DNA from: Mallotus nudiflorus
Taxonomy: Eukaryota > Streptophyta > Magnoliopsida > Malpighiales > Euphorbiaceae
Assembly: GCA_947683625.1 (NCBI GenBank)
Contig: CANTUR010000418.1
Coordinates: 930,001 to 994,000 of the forward strand
Direction: 5' to 3'
DNA length: 64,000 nt
A program made the position numbers and the translations under genes. Shown one piece after another: positions 49,925 to 60,495 of the stretch. The notes under the pieces were generated by a model. It ran no database searches. It saw only the letters and a program-made list of their open reading frames with translations, and was not told where the DNA came from. Positions within the stretch are counted from its first letter, which is position 1. Each line of letters starts with the position of its first letter.

Positions 49925-51110
49925 TAGGTAGAGGAGCTACTTATTAAAGGTCATGTTAGGGATAGCATGAGCCCTCGTGTTGTTCTTGCCCTTTTGACAC
50001 CTAAGAAATATAGGTCTTGGCACATGTATATGGATAGTCGAGCCATCAATAAGATCACTGTAAGGTACAAATTTTCTATCCTACGTCTGGATGATTTGCT
50101 TTATTAGATTAGTGGTGCAACTATTTTTACTAAACTTGATTTAAAGAGTGATATTATCAAATATGTGTTGTGCCTGAGGATGAGTGAAAAATAGCATTTA
50201 AGACTAGGGAAGGGTTGTATGAGTGGCTTGTGATGCCCTTCGGATTGTTGAATGCCCCTAGTACCTTTATGCGTGTTATAAACCAATTGTTAAGGCCCTT
50301 CATTGGCAGGTTTATTATGGTCTACTTTGATGATATCCTAATTTATAGTGCTAACCATGATGAGCATTTATAGCATGTTTAGGAGGTTTTTAATGTATTA
50401 CGTAGCGAACAGTTCTATGCTACCTTAAAAAAATATGTCTTTATGTTCCCCAAGGTACTATTTTTGGGGTATGTGATTTTCGCAACAGGTTTAGAAGTGG
50501 ATGAAGCTAAAGTGGTGATGGTAAGAGAATGGCCCAAACCAACTACTTTAATAAAAGTAAGGAGTTTTCATGGTTTGACCTCATTTTATCGACGTTTCAT
50601 TGTAAATTTTAGCACCATAATGGCTCCCATTAAAGATTGCATGAAGGGTAGTTGATTTAAGTGGACGGAGATAGCAAAGGTAGCCTTCAATGTCATCAAG
50701 GAACAACTTATAATAGCCCTAATCTTAGTGTTACTAGATTTCTCATAAGCTTTTGAGCTCCATACTGACACCTCTAAGGTTAGGATTATTGTTGTCTTGA
50801 GTTAAAATAATCGCCCTATGGCATTTTATAGTGAGAAGTTATCTGGTTCCCAACTCAATTACAGTATGTATGATATTGAGTTTTATGCAGTAATGCAAAG
50901 AGTACGACATTGGTGATATTACTTATTTCACAGAGAATTTATCTTGTATACTAACCATGATTCTTTAAAGTATTTACACTAGCAGGATAAAGTTTCACCC
51001 TGCCATGCTAGGTGGGTCGCATATCTTGAACGTTTTACGTTTATGGTGAAGCATAAATCTGGCATTATAAATAAAGTAGTTGATGCTTTGAGCTGACAGA
51101 ATAGTTTATT
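49925..51110 (+). pseudogene. Reverse transcriptase and RNase H, outer element
   Basis: RT can be followed with several stops: 'MYMDSRAINKITVRYKF', then the intact catalytic YFDD at 50322-50333 ('VYFDDILIYS'), then 50443-50655 ('FLGYVIFATGLEVDEAKV', 'SFHGLTSFYRRFI'). RNase H is faint at about 50690-51100 (a 'HTDTSKVRI'-like segment, 'NHDSLKYLH' and a final 'VVDALS'). Frameshifts near 50160-50250 separate the pieces. Confidence 0.77.
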
Positions 51111-52386
51111 GGTGACTATGCAAGTTAAGGTGCCCGGCTTTGATTCTTTTAAGGATTTACTTGCTACTGATCCTGACTTCTCTATAGTGTTACAAGATGT
51201 ACAAGCTGGGAAGAGGACATAATTTATGTTACAAAATGGGTTCTTATTTTGAGGAACTTAATTGTCCATTTCAAATTGCAGCCTACGCCTACAGATCATT
51301 AAAAAGTTACATGGTAAGGGACATGTAGGTAGAGATAGAATGTTGTAACTGATTCAAGCTTCATATTTATGGCCTTCAGTTCATAAAGAGGTTCATAAAT
51401 ATGTTCAAAGATGCAAAATTTTCCAGGTTTTGAAAGGAATAGCCACGATTGCGGGATTGTACATGCCTCTCCCAGTTCCTTCTCAACCCTAGATTGACAT
51501 TAGTATGGACTTTGTGTTAGGATTGCCATGTACTCAGCGAGGAAATGATTTCATCTTTATTGTTGTTGATAGATTTTATAAGATGGTTCATTTTATTCCT
51601 TATAACAAGACTACAAACGCAATAAATATGGCACAACTGTTCTTTCGAGATGTGTATCGTCTGCACGAGTTGCCTACATCCATTATCTCTGATAGAGATA
51701 CCTGTTTCCTCAATCATTTTTGGTGCAATCTATGGAAGATGATCAATACTCAATTGAATTTCAACAGTGCCTATCATCCTCAAACAAATGGGCAAACTGA
51801 AGTGGTGAATAAGTTCTTAGGCAACTTGCTACATTGTCTAGTGGGAGATCATATGAAGGGTTAGGATCATAAATTATGTCAAGCAGAATTCGCCCACAAC
51901 CATGCTGTTATTCGAAGCACAGGATTCAATCCTTTCCAGGTTGTTTACTCCATTCAACCAAGGGGTCCTCTTGACTTAATGCCCTTGCCTAGCAAGACAA
52001 GGGTCTAAAGGAAAGCAACAGATTTTGTTTCGGGTTTGGGTTTGCAGGATGTACACAAGATAGTCTTTGATAATATGTATACTACCAATTCTCAGTATAA
52101 GCAGCTTGCAGATCAGAAACGTAGACCTTTGGAGTTCGAGGTAGGTGATTTTGTGTGGGTAGTCCTGATAAAAGATCACTTTCCAGCAAGGGAGTACAAC
52201 AAGCTATCTGCCAAGAAGATTAGTCCAGTTGAGGTAGTAGAGAAGATCAATTCCAATGTTTATCGTCTAAAGCTGCCTAGCTATGTCCGCACTGCATATG
52301 TGTTTAATGTTAAGTATTTAATTCCCTTCTCTGGTGATTCTTCTGATGATGATGTTATGTTCAATTCAAGGCTAAATTTTTTGTGA
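51111..52386 (+). pseudogene. Integrase of the outer element
   Basis: The zinc domain is at about 51290-51430 ('GKGHVGRDRM'), with the second Cys of C-x2-C changed to Phe. The core at 51505-51864 keeps all three acidic residues: Asp in 'MDFVLGLP', Asp in 'ISDRDTCF' and Glu in 'GQTEVVN'. TAG at 51862 breaks it. The C-terminus at 52036-52386 reads 'NKLSAKKISPVEVVEKI' and 'VFNVKYLIPFSGDSSDDD' and ends 12 bp before the 3' LTR. No typical chromodomain is seen. Confidence 0.82.
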
Positions 52387-52387
52387 C

Positions 52388-52397
52388 CTAGGGGGAA
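52388..52397 (+). other. Polypurine tract of the outer element
   Basis: 'ctagggggaa' directly before the 3' LTR, in the expected place. Confidence 0.7.
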
Positions 52398-52873
52398 TGA
52401 TGTGGATGAGGCAGCATTGAAATTTATGGATGGATTTGACAAAGTGGGCATGCACACTTAGGCTTCAAATGGACGGTCGTTGCGACACCAATTGACCCAT
52501 AAAGCCTATAATATATCAAATCGAAGCTAACTCAAAGGGCTATAATGAATGTTATATACTATGTTTACAGCAACCCATCTTCGACCCCAAATTTCTTTGT
52601 TTAGGCCCTTAAATTTAACATTAAATTTATGTTCCTTTCTTTGGAGTTTTTAATCTTTTTCTTTTTTTGGTTTTAGAGTTTTTTCCCTAAACAATATTTA
52701 TTTACCTCTTTGAATTTTTTTGAGACAATTTTTTATTAATTAAAAAATAAATTATCGATGTAATTCTTCCAATTTCTCTAATATTCTTTAAATCAATAGA
52801 GTTTTAATTTATTTCTTTCGATTATTTTTAAAATCAACCAATTCAATTATTTCTTAAAGTTTCCTCTACATCA
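52398..52873 (+). repeat. 3' LTR of the outer element
   Basis: Starts TGATGTGGATGAGGCAG, ends 'tctacatca' and pairs with 31572-32044. Its end lies 551 bp from the HKL start codon, on the same strand as that gene. Confidence 0.88.
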
Positions 52874-53424
52874 TATTGCTAATAATGCATATGGGTTGTT
52901 ACACTTAAGGAGAGCCACTCCCGTGAAATATTGATGATTGATTACATTATTATATTATATGCAATTCCTTAATTAATTCAGTTAAACACTAGAAATTAAT
53001 AATGTTGATTGTTACACTGTCATTTTTTTAATTGATTAAATATTTTGGAAATTAATGTAAACACCTAAAAAAGTTAGAAAAAGACCAAACTTTTAGGTGA
53101 ATCCACTATACAAAGTAGCCAACTAGCCACAATTTCACCAAAAATGAAAAGATTTCATATCTGTTAGCCCAGAAAATTCTTGATCTGGGCTTGGGCTATA
53201 GAAATCTAATTCACAAGAAAACAAAAAAAAAAAAAAAATCTTGCTACACCCATGCATGTTGCTCGTTCCTCAGATGCATGAATATCGGGATTTTCTGTTA
53301 ATCTTGATCCCATTTTCCTCAAAAAAATCACAACTAATAAAGAACCCAAATCAAGAAAAACAAAGAAGATGTTCTGCTCAAACACTTTTGAGTACTGGAA
53401 ATAAGAGAAAAAACCATATATACA
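52874..53424 (+). promoter_or_regulatory. Upstream region of the HKL gene
   Basis: Candidate TATA motifs are 'ctatacaaag' (about 53107) and 'gctatagaaa' (about 53195). An A run sits at 53222-53237. The leader contains several upstream ATGs (for example 53245 and 53369), which may lower translation. All sequence upstream of 52874 is retrotransposon, so the native promoter must be compact or has been displaced. Confidence 0.45.
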
Positions 53425-56400
53425 ATGAGAAAGGAGGTGGTAGTGGTGGCGACAGTGGCAACAGTAGCAGTGGTAGTAGCAATAGTAGCACAGTACAAGA
53501 GAAGAAAAGAGAGGCAATGGAAGAATACCCAGAGGATTTTACGTAAATTTGCAAGGGAATGTGCCACTCCTGTTTCCAAGCTTTTGGAGGTGGCTAATGC
53601 ATTAGTCTCTGATATGGAAAAATCTCTTGCAGCCCAAGATAATACTACTCTTAATATGCTTGTATCCTATGTTACTTCACTGCCTAATGGGTACGAACTC
53701 CATGCATCATTAGTATTAGCCTAGAGAGGATGATGATATATATAATATTTTTATAATTATTTTATTTTATTTTTTATGGTAGGGATGAGAAAGGCCTGTA
53801 CTATGGATTGAATTTGAGAGGGAGCAACTTTTTGATTTCGTATGCGAGGCTTGGTGGAAAAAATGAGCCAATTTCTGATCTGCACAGAGAAGAGATTTCT
53901 ATACCCTCCAATTTATTGGGTGCTACTTCTGAGGTATATATATGTTTTTGAAGTCTCCAAATGCACAGGTTTATACGATTTTTATGTTCACAAATTTAAT
54001 CGTCTTAAACTAATAGCTCAGTGGAGTGACTACTTTCTAATGTAAGATTGTATGCTCAAAATCTGGCAATCTCTTCATTATAGAAGTCTAAATCAATGTT
54101 AGATATTGGTACTGCATGTCCTCATTGGACCTAGAACATGCATTGCAAGAGTAACTCGTGAGTCCAAAGCATAATTTACAAACAAAGAGCAACAGGGCAT
54201 GGAATAGCATATATAGTCCATGGAACCAAGTTTAGCACTTAACCATGTCATTATGAACCCATTATATAATATACGTTGTTCTTATAAGTTGATCATAAAT
54301 TTATGAAAACTTGTTGAATTAAATTCTAGTTCTCAAATATTTTGTTGCTCTTTGTACAGGAATTATTTGAGCATATTGCCGTGGAGGTGGCCAAGTTTGT
54401 TGCAAGACATCCTGCAGATGAAAATGATGGAGCATCAAGGACAAAGAAATTGGGTGTAACAATCTCATATCCAGTGGACCAAGTTGCAGCTACCTCTGGC
54501 TCTGCTATTAAATGGAAAAATTTCTCAGCTGATGACAAAGTTTAGTTTGTTTGTCCCTTTCTCTCAAATAGCCATTTCCTTCAATTTTTATGAATATTTT
54601 TATTTGGCTTAATTTTCCAACTGGAGTTCAAACACACGACTTTACAGTTGTGAAGATAACTCCAATATCATGGAGTTAAAAAGCTCATTAGTAGCCATTA
54701 TTTTGATCAACATAAAATGTGCAATTATGTTGTGCAATATGATCATTTTTTCCTTAATAATTGACTGAAAAAATCACAATATATCAGGTTGGAAAAGCAT
54801 TATTGAATGATATCAACCAAGCTATAGAGAAACAAGGCCTAAACATGCAAGTTTTTGCACTGGTGAGCAGTACTATATACAAGCTGATCATTTTCTGACT
54901 TTTATTAATCGATGATTTTTGGGATTTATTTTTGGTACTTGCCAACATGATAAGGTTGACGAAACAGTAGGAAATTTGGCCGGAGGAAGATACTATAACA
55001 AGGACACAGTAGCTTCAGTCACTCTAGCATTAAGCACAAATGCTGCATATGTAGAACCGGTTCATGCAATTACCAAATGGCGAGGCCCTTCACCCTTGTC
55101 AGGGGAGATGGTAATTAAATTCGTTGTGTAACATCTAATTTCAACTTCAAATTGTATGCAACTGCAGAACTAAAATTTGCTAATCAATAAACAGAAAAAA
55201 CATAAATCTTGCATAATTTATGCAGGCAATAAGTATGGAATGGGGAGACTTTAATTGCGCCTTTCTTCCGGTAACTGAATTTGATTCTAGTTTGGATGCA
55301 GACAGCTCGAATCCAGGCAGCCGGGTATAGCAATAATTGTAATTTACGTAACTGTATAGAGTTCAGGATTGATATGTTGTAACGTTTGTTTGTGATTTTT
55401 TTTTCCTTTACAAGTTCAGATCTTTGAGAAGCTGATCTCAGCAACATACTTGGGAGAAATTGTGAGAAGGGTCTTACTAAAGATGGCCAAGGAAACATCA
55501 CTATTTGGAGAAAATGTTCCTTCAAAACTAGCTATTCCATTCCTACTAAAGTATAGAAGCAATAAAAATAATCTTAAATGTTCTTGTTTTTGCTATCTTG
55601 AAGTATTTCAAATGAATTGATATGGATGTAAGTGTCTGATTAATTTGAGTTCATCAATAGGGCGCCTGATATGGCTGCAATGCATCAAGATACATCAGAG
55701 AACCATGGATTGGTGGGTGAAAAGCTAAAGGAAATTTTTGCAGTAAGATTTCTTTAACTAATCTTGTTTTTTTGCTTGTCTTCATTCACAATTTTCGAAG
55801 GTTAAATTCAAAGTGCTTAAGAATTTTATCGTAAGAACTCATCTGCATTTAATCTCTTATATTTAGTAGTAGTGTTGCACAAATACTTCAATTAGTATGT
55901 GTTTTTTCTGTAACTGTATTTTTGTTTTTTATATCTTTATCATCTATATACTTCAATTTAAAAGATAAAAACTTTAATTAAAAATTTTTTTTTTTATATC
56001 AATATCCATATTTCCCACCATATTTGTACAATATAGTCCGATAAATACAAGAGCTCAATTAATTTAGTTTGAATTAGATAAACCATGAAAGGAGGCAAAG
56101 TTCTCTTAACATCTGCCTCTCCGTGAATAATGCTTGAAATCAAGAGTTTACTCCAAGGAATATCATTTTTAGTAGTGAAAATTTTTTGCATTGCTGAATT
56201 GTATTGAACTCATAACCTGACAACTCAAGAGTAAGAACATGGACTAATTTTGGGCCTGTACTAATGTTGTTTTCAGATTACTGATTCAACGCCAATGGCA
56301 AGGGAGGTTGTCGCGGAGGTTTGTGACATAGTGGCGGAACGTGGAGCCCGTCTAGCTGGAGCTGGAATCGTGGCGATAATAAAGAAACTCGGAAGAATAG

Positions 56401-56600
56401 AAAACAAGAAAAGTGTAGTAAGCATGGAGGGAGGACTTTATGAACATTATCGAATCTTTAGAAACTATCTGCATAGCAGTGTATGGGAGATCCTTGGCAA
56501 TGATCTATCAGACAATGTAGTAATTGAGCCTTCTCATGGTGGTTCTGGAGCAGGAGCCCTGTTTCTAGCTGCTTGCCAAACACAAAATCCTGATTCTTAA
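53425..56600 (+). CDS. HKL3-like: Hexokinase-like protein, probably non-catalytic (HKL3 type)
   Basis: Nine exons with GT-AG introns: 53425-53690, 53783-53933, 54360-54539, 54788-54862, 54955-55110, 55226-55324, 55420-55550, 55661-55742, 56277-56600, giving 487 aa. The exon pattern and length match plant hexokinases. Residues 5-22 are a hydrophobic anchor followed by a basic patch, as in type B enzymes of the outer mitochondrial membrane. Key motifs are degraded: phosphate-1 reads LNLRGSN (98-104) instead of the DLGGTN type. The catalytic Asp of 'NDTVG' is Glu227 ('DETVG'). Phosphate-2 reads LALSTN (248-253) for the usual GTGTN. The Thr-Lys after the sugar-binding loop is lost ('IKWKNFS', 189-195). 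The adenosine-region GGLYEHY (432-438) and GGSGAGAL (468-475) are kept. The frame is open and the splice sites are sound, so selection seems to maintain a protein without glucose phosphorylation, perhaps regulatory as described for Arabidopsis HKLs. Confidence 0.93.
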
Positions 56601-59600
56601 CGCTTGAATTTACAAGGATTACAAGCTTCCTTGAACTTGCTAATGCGCTAATAATTTTCTTGATTGGAAGTAAATTTTCTGCGCACTTTTGTACTTCGAA
56701 ATTTCTCATTTTGGCCAATTAGAAATGGAACTTTATTTTGGTGATATCAAAATGGTCTTCAAAGCTATAAGATCACCAGGAGGGATGGAGGGGAGAGTAG
56801 GGGCCATTGCTCCCCTAGGCCGATATATATATATATATATATATATAAATTTTCATCCAAAATAGCCTGAAAGTTCAAAAGTAATGATAGAACTATGTAA
56901 TTTTATATGAACGATGCCAAAATTATCTCAAAAATTGTGAGATCTTAAATTATTCAAAAGTGAACGTCAGAGTTGCCTGCAGGCCTAAAATCAATAATGT
57001 GGACTTGATATTTGAATTGTTACCTAGAAAAATAGAAACAATCAAGTCTGAAGTGCAATTGTCACGGAAAAGCTGAGTTTATTAGAAGTTGATACTGAGT
57101 ATGCAACAGGTAAAATGAATGCAGTATCACAAGCCATGAAGATGGACAGCAAAGACATTGATCTGGCACATGACCAGCGACACCATGACAAAGACCATGT
57201 CCAAAGCAAAGACAAAATGAAAAAGACTTGAGCTAAAGGTAAAGAACAAAGAAAAACACTAAAAGATAGTCTTGTTCTTTACAAATTACTCACATCAAAG
57301 CAAATCCAACTTGAAAAAAAAAAATGAATAGGGTGTAAATGAGTTGGTTTGAAACTTTTCCAGTTTAATCTAAAGTTTTAAGTTTGAATTCTGGATAAAT
57401 AACTATTTTAAAACTGTTGAAGTAGATTTTCGTCACCTTTCGAGGTTCTTTCTAGGTCAAATTAAGATTAGTCGAATCTTACTGGATACCAAGTGTTCAA
57501 ATACGACAAAAATAAAAATAAAAAAACATAAAAGAAGAAGAAGAGAATCTAGACCCTTTACTGGTAGGCAAAAGCCTAAAGCCGCTTGTGTTCATAACAT
57601 AACATAACATAAAGCTCCTTTAAAAAAAGATGAGACTTAAACATAACTCAAAAGGACATCAACTTTATAAAATATTTTCTTTTTACCACCTTTTTTTTTA
57701 AATGGGAAATTTTTATCAGCATTCACAGTATTCTACTCAACGGTTGAACGACTAATACATATTTTGAATATTGTATATTTAAATAATAAAAATATATTGG
57801 GTATATACGTGAATATTGTATACTTAATGTAAATACATTAAATATAAAATAAGCACAAATTTTACTTTGAAAAGGCACCCAATTCTTATGGATAAAAATT
57901 ATTTCTTTAAGCAGAAAGAGGGAGCAGTTTCCTTCACTTGCAAACAGACAAGATCCCATTTTCAAGCCCACCTCTCAGTCGGGCCAAGATTGGAAAAGGG
58001 TAAGGCTTCGGTCCTTGTCTCTCCTCCAATAAACCAATCTTAGCCCTTCCATTTCACAGTATCATCTGTTTTGAGGACCACCATTACTGTCGTCTTCTCT
58101 TCTTGCATCACTTTCACATTCACTCGACTTTGTGGCATCCTTTTTGACCATTTGGACATATCATTAGCTACAGATATTGATGCTTGAATTTAAAATGACT
58201 ACGTATAATAAACAATGTTTCATGAGAGATATCTCAAATTGGAATCTCCATTATAATAATTTATTTAAATTAGCGTCGGCTGCGAACTATAAAAAAAAAA
58301 TATTTTCATCCTCAATATTATATGAAAATATTTTGTGAATTTACATTGTATTTGTCCCTAATTTTGTTATTTACTATCCATAACAAATGTTTGTAAGATA
58401 ACCTTTAAATTTTGTATAAATTAATTGAAATGCACACAAATTACTAGCAATGTCACGTTATGTTTAAGAAAATCGTAATGGGTATTTCATGTGCTTCAAG
58501 TGATTGAAATCATTTGATATCTTTCGCATACCAAAAGAATATGTAAAAAAATTTAAGTATAGGTTCCAACTCCTTAATCCTGCCTTAATTATAAATATAT
58601 ATACACACGCATTTTAAAAATAAAAATGAAATCAAATGCAATGCTTTAAGGCCAAGCATCCATAGTTATGAGTGGTTCTTTAAAGCCTTATTGTAGGTCT
58701 CAGCTATGGGCTAGACTTAATTAATGCATTATCATTCACTTCTAATTAACTAGCCTTCACCCACTAATTTATATTTGAAAAAAAAAAAACTTTTTTCTTT
58801 TGGACAATAATATCCATTTTATTTTAAAAAAAATTAGATTTTTCACAATAAAACTGAAAAATTCCACAAAAAAAAAATGAAATTATTTCCTTTATAATCC
58901 AACCTCAATTCATGAATTCTTTTTATGGGACAACAAAGTGGTATATGTCTCATCTCTTTCATAGGTTTATAGAAACTAACCCCAATAATACATGATGACG
59001 AACAATGATACTTGTATACATGTTTTAGATTAGCAAGTAGTTATTAACTTTATCTTCATCCTGGAAATGATAAAATTCAAGATGTAAAGTAGGGTTCTAG
59101 ATTTGATTGGGCAGGTTACTAAGCAATTATTATTGCAACAAAATTATTATTCGAAATACGATGTTTTATATAAAAAACTATTAGATCAACGTCATCAGCA
59201 AGCAAGAATTATTTTTGGTTAAATGATATTTTGAATTTAAATCCTGTTATATGTAATTACATTAAAAAAATTGTTAAAAATTTTTTATGATTTTTATAAT
59301 TTTGTAAGAATTGAAATTGATTAATTATAATCCATTAAATTTTGAATGCTGATGATTTAGAAAAAATATAATCACTATTCGTAATCTACTTGGCTTAGCT
59401 TAATCAACTTTGCTTCATATGAGGCATATGAGTAGAAGCATCATAATGATCTTTATGTCCTTTTATCTTAAATATATGTGTTTTTTCCTAAAATATTAAA
59501 ATCTGTTTTAAAATGGAAATTAAAGAGGAAACAAGAAAACCTACAAATTTGTTCTTGACTTACAGTGATAGTTATAAGTATATTTTAATTTGGACAAACA

Positions 59601-59697
59601 ATCTAAACTCTAGTCCTTTCAATTTTTTTCATAAACGAAAAATAAGAAAATAAATTAGACCATAAAAACGTCTAAATTACAATTATAAAAGTTATGT

Positions 59698-59741
<44 letters not shown>

Positions 59742-59839
59742 AAATATATATTTTTATTTAATATTTCTCATATCCAATAGTAAGATATCTTTTAACTATT
59801 TTAAAATTCAAAATTCGTGCCAGTGAAGGAATAATTATG
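56601..59839. other. Intergenic sequence downstream of the HKL gene
   Basis: The HKL 3'UTR probably ends within the first 150-250 bp. A TA run is at 56825-56848, just after a 'ggggccattgctcccctagg' patch that resembles a transposon remnant. A 59-codon stretch without stops and with no usable upstream start (57052-57231, plus) has unusually balanced, charged codons (ends 'QSKDKMKKT'), but I do not recognise it. A TA microsatellite is at 59702-59738. Nothing else was seen. Confidence 0.5.
59702..59738. repeat. TA microsatellite
   Basis: An uninterrupted TA run of about 37 bp. Confidence 0.9.
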
Positions 59840-60495
59840 AAGTAACTCTTTTTCAAGACATCGTGAGGTATAGAATTTCTATTTCTCCTTCATTGGTATT
59901 TTTCAATTTCAATGAAATTAATATTTTCAAAAAAAATAATTTCATGATTTGTAGGATTCAAATTCTATAGTCATAAATTTAAAAAAAGAAGATTGTTTTT
60001 TATTCAATCCATTAATATCTAAATTATATGATTTTCCTATTAATCCAAAGCAAATTTGAGCCTTCTAAATCCTATAAGTAAAATTTTTATATAGTTAATT
60101 TTCCATATACAAAATCTGAATTTGATATTTTATTTAAGGAATTCAATTGTATTCTAATTGTAATTAAAAAGTAACTCTTATTTAAGACATCCTAAGGTAT
60201 AGAGCTTCTATTTTTCCTTCACTAGTGTTTCTCGATTTTAATGAAATCAATATTTTTGAGAAAAATAATATCCTGACTTGTAAGGTCAAATTTTGTGGTC
60301 GTTAATTTAAAAGAGAAACACTGTTCTCTAATCAGTTTATCAATATTTAAATTATATGACCTTTCTATTAATTCAAAACAAATTTGAGCCTTATAAATCC
60401 TATAAAATAAGTAAAATTTTTGTATAGTTGATTTTCCATATATAAAATCTGAATTTGATATTTTATTTAAGGAATTCAATCATATCTTAATTGCA
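59840..60495 (+). repeat. 329-bp tandem duplication
   Basis: Two head-to-tail copies, 59840-60168 and 60169-60495. Both start 'aagtaactctt', contain 'aaatttgagcctt' and 'attttccatat' in the same order, and end with 'ttatttaaggaattcaat'. Copies differ by scattered substitutions and small indels. The open stretch on the minus strand of copy 2 (60222-60479) is broken in copy 1 and is not a gene. Confidence 0.85.

Larger units (their letters stand above)
31572..52873 (+). mobile_element. Outer Ty3/gypsy retrotransposon, interrupted in the protease
   Basis: LTRs of 473 bp (31572-32044) and 476 bp (52398-52873) enclose gag and protease (32074-33458) and, after a 16-kb nested insertion, the rest of protease, RT, RNase H and integrase (49449-52386). 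This protein order is Ty3/gypsy. Without the insertion the element would be about 5.3 kb. It lies between the two host genes and ends 551 bp before the HKL start codon. Flanks TATAT and TATTG give no clean duplication. The lineage within the chromoviruses is not settled, because I see no clear chromodomain. Confidence 0.88.

Noticed and set aside
54919..55131. Open stretch beginning inside HKL intron 4 and running past exon 5
   Set aside because: It only reflects exon 5 (54955-55110) read through its splice sites. The spliced model is used instead.
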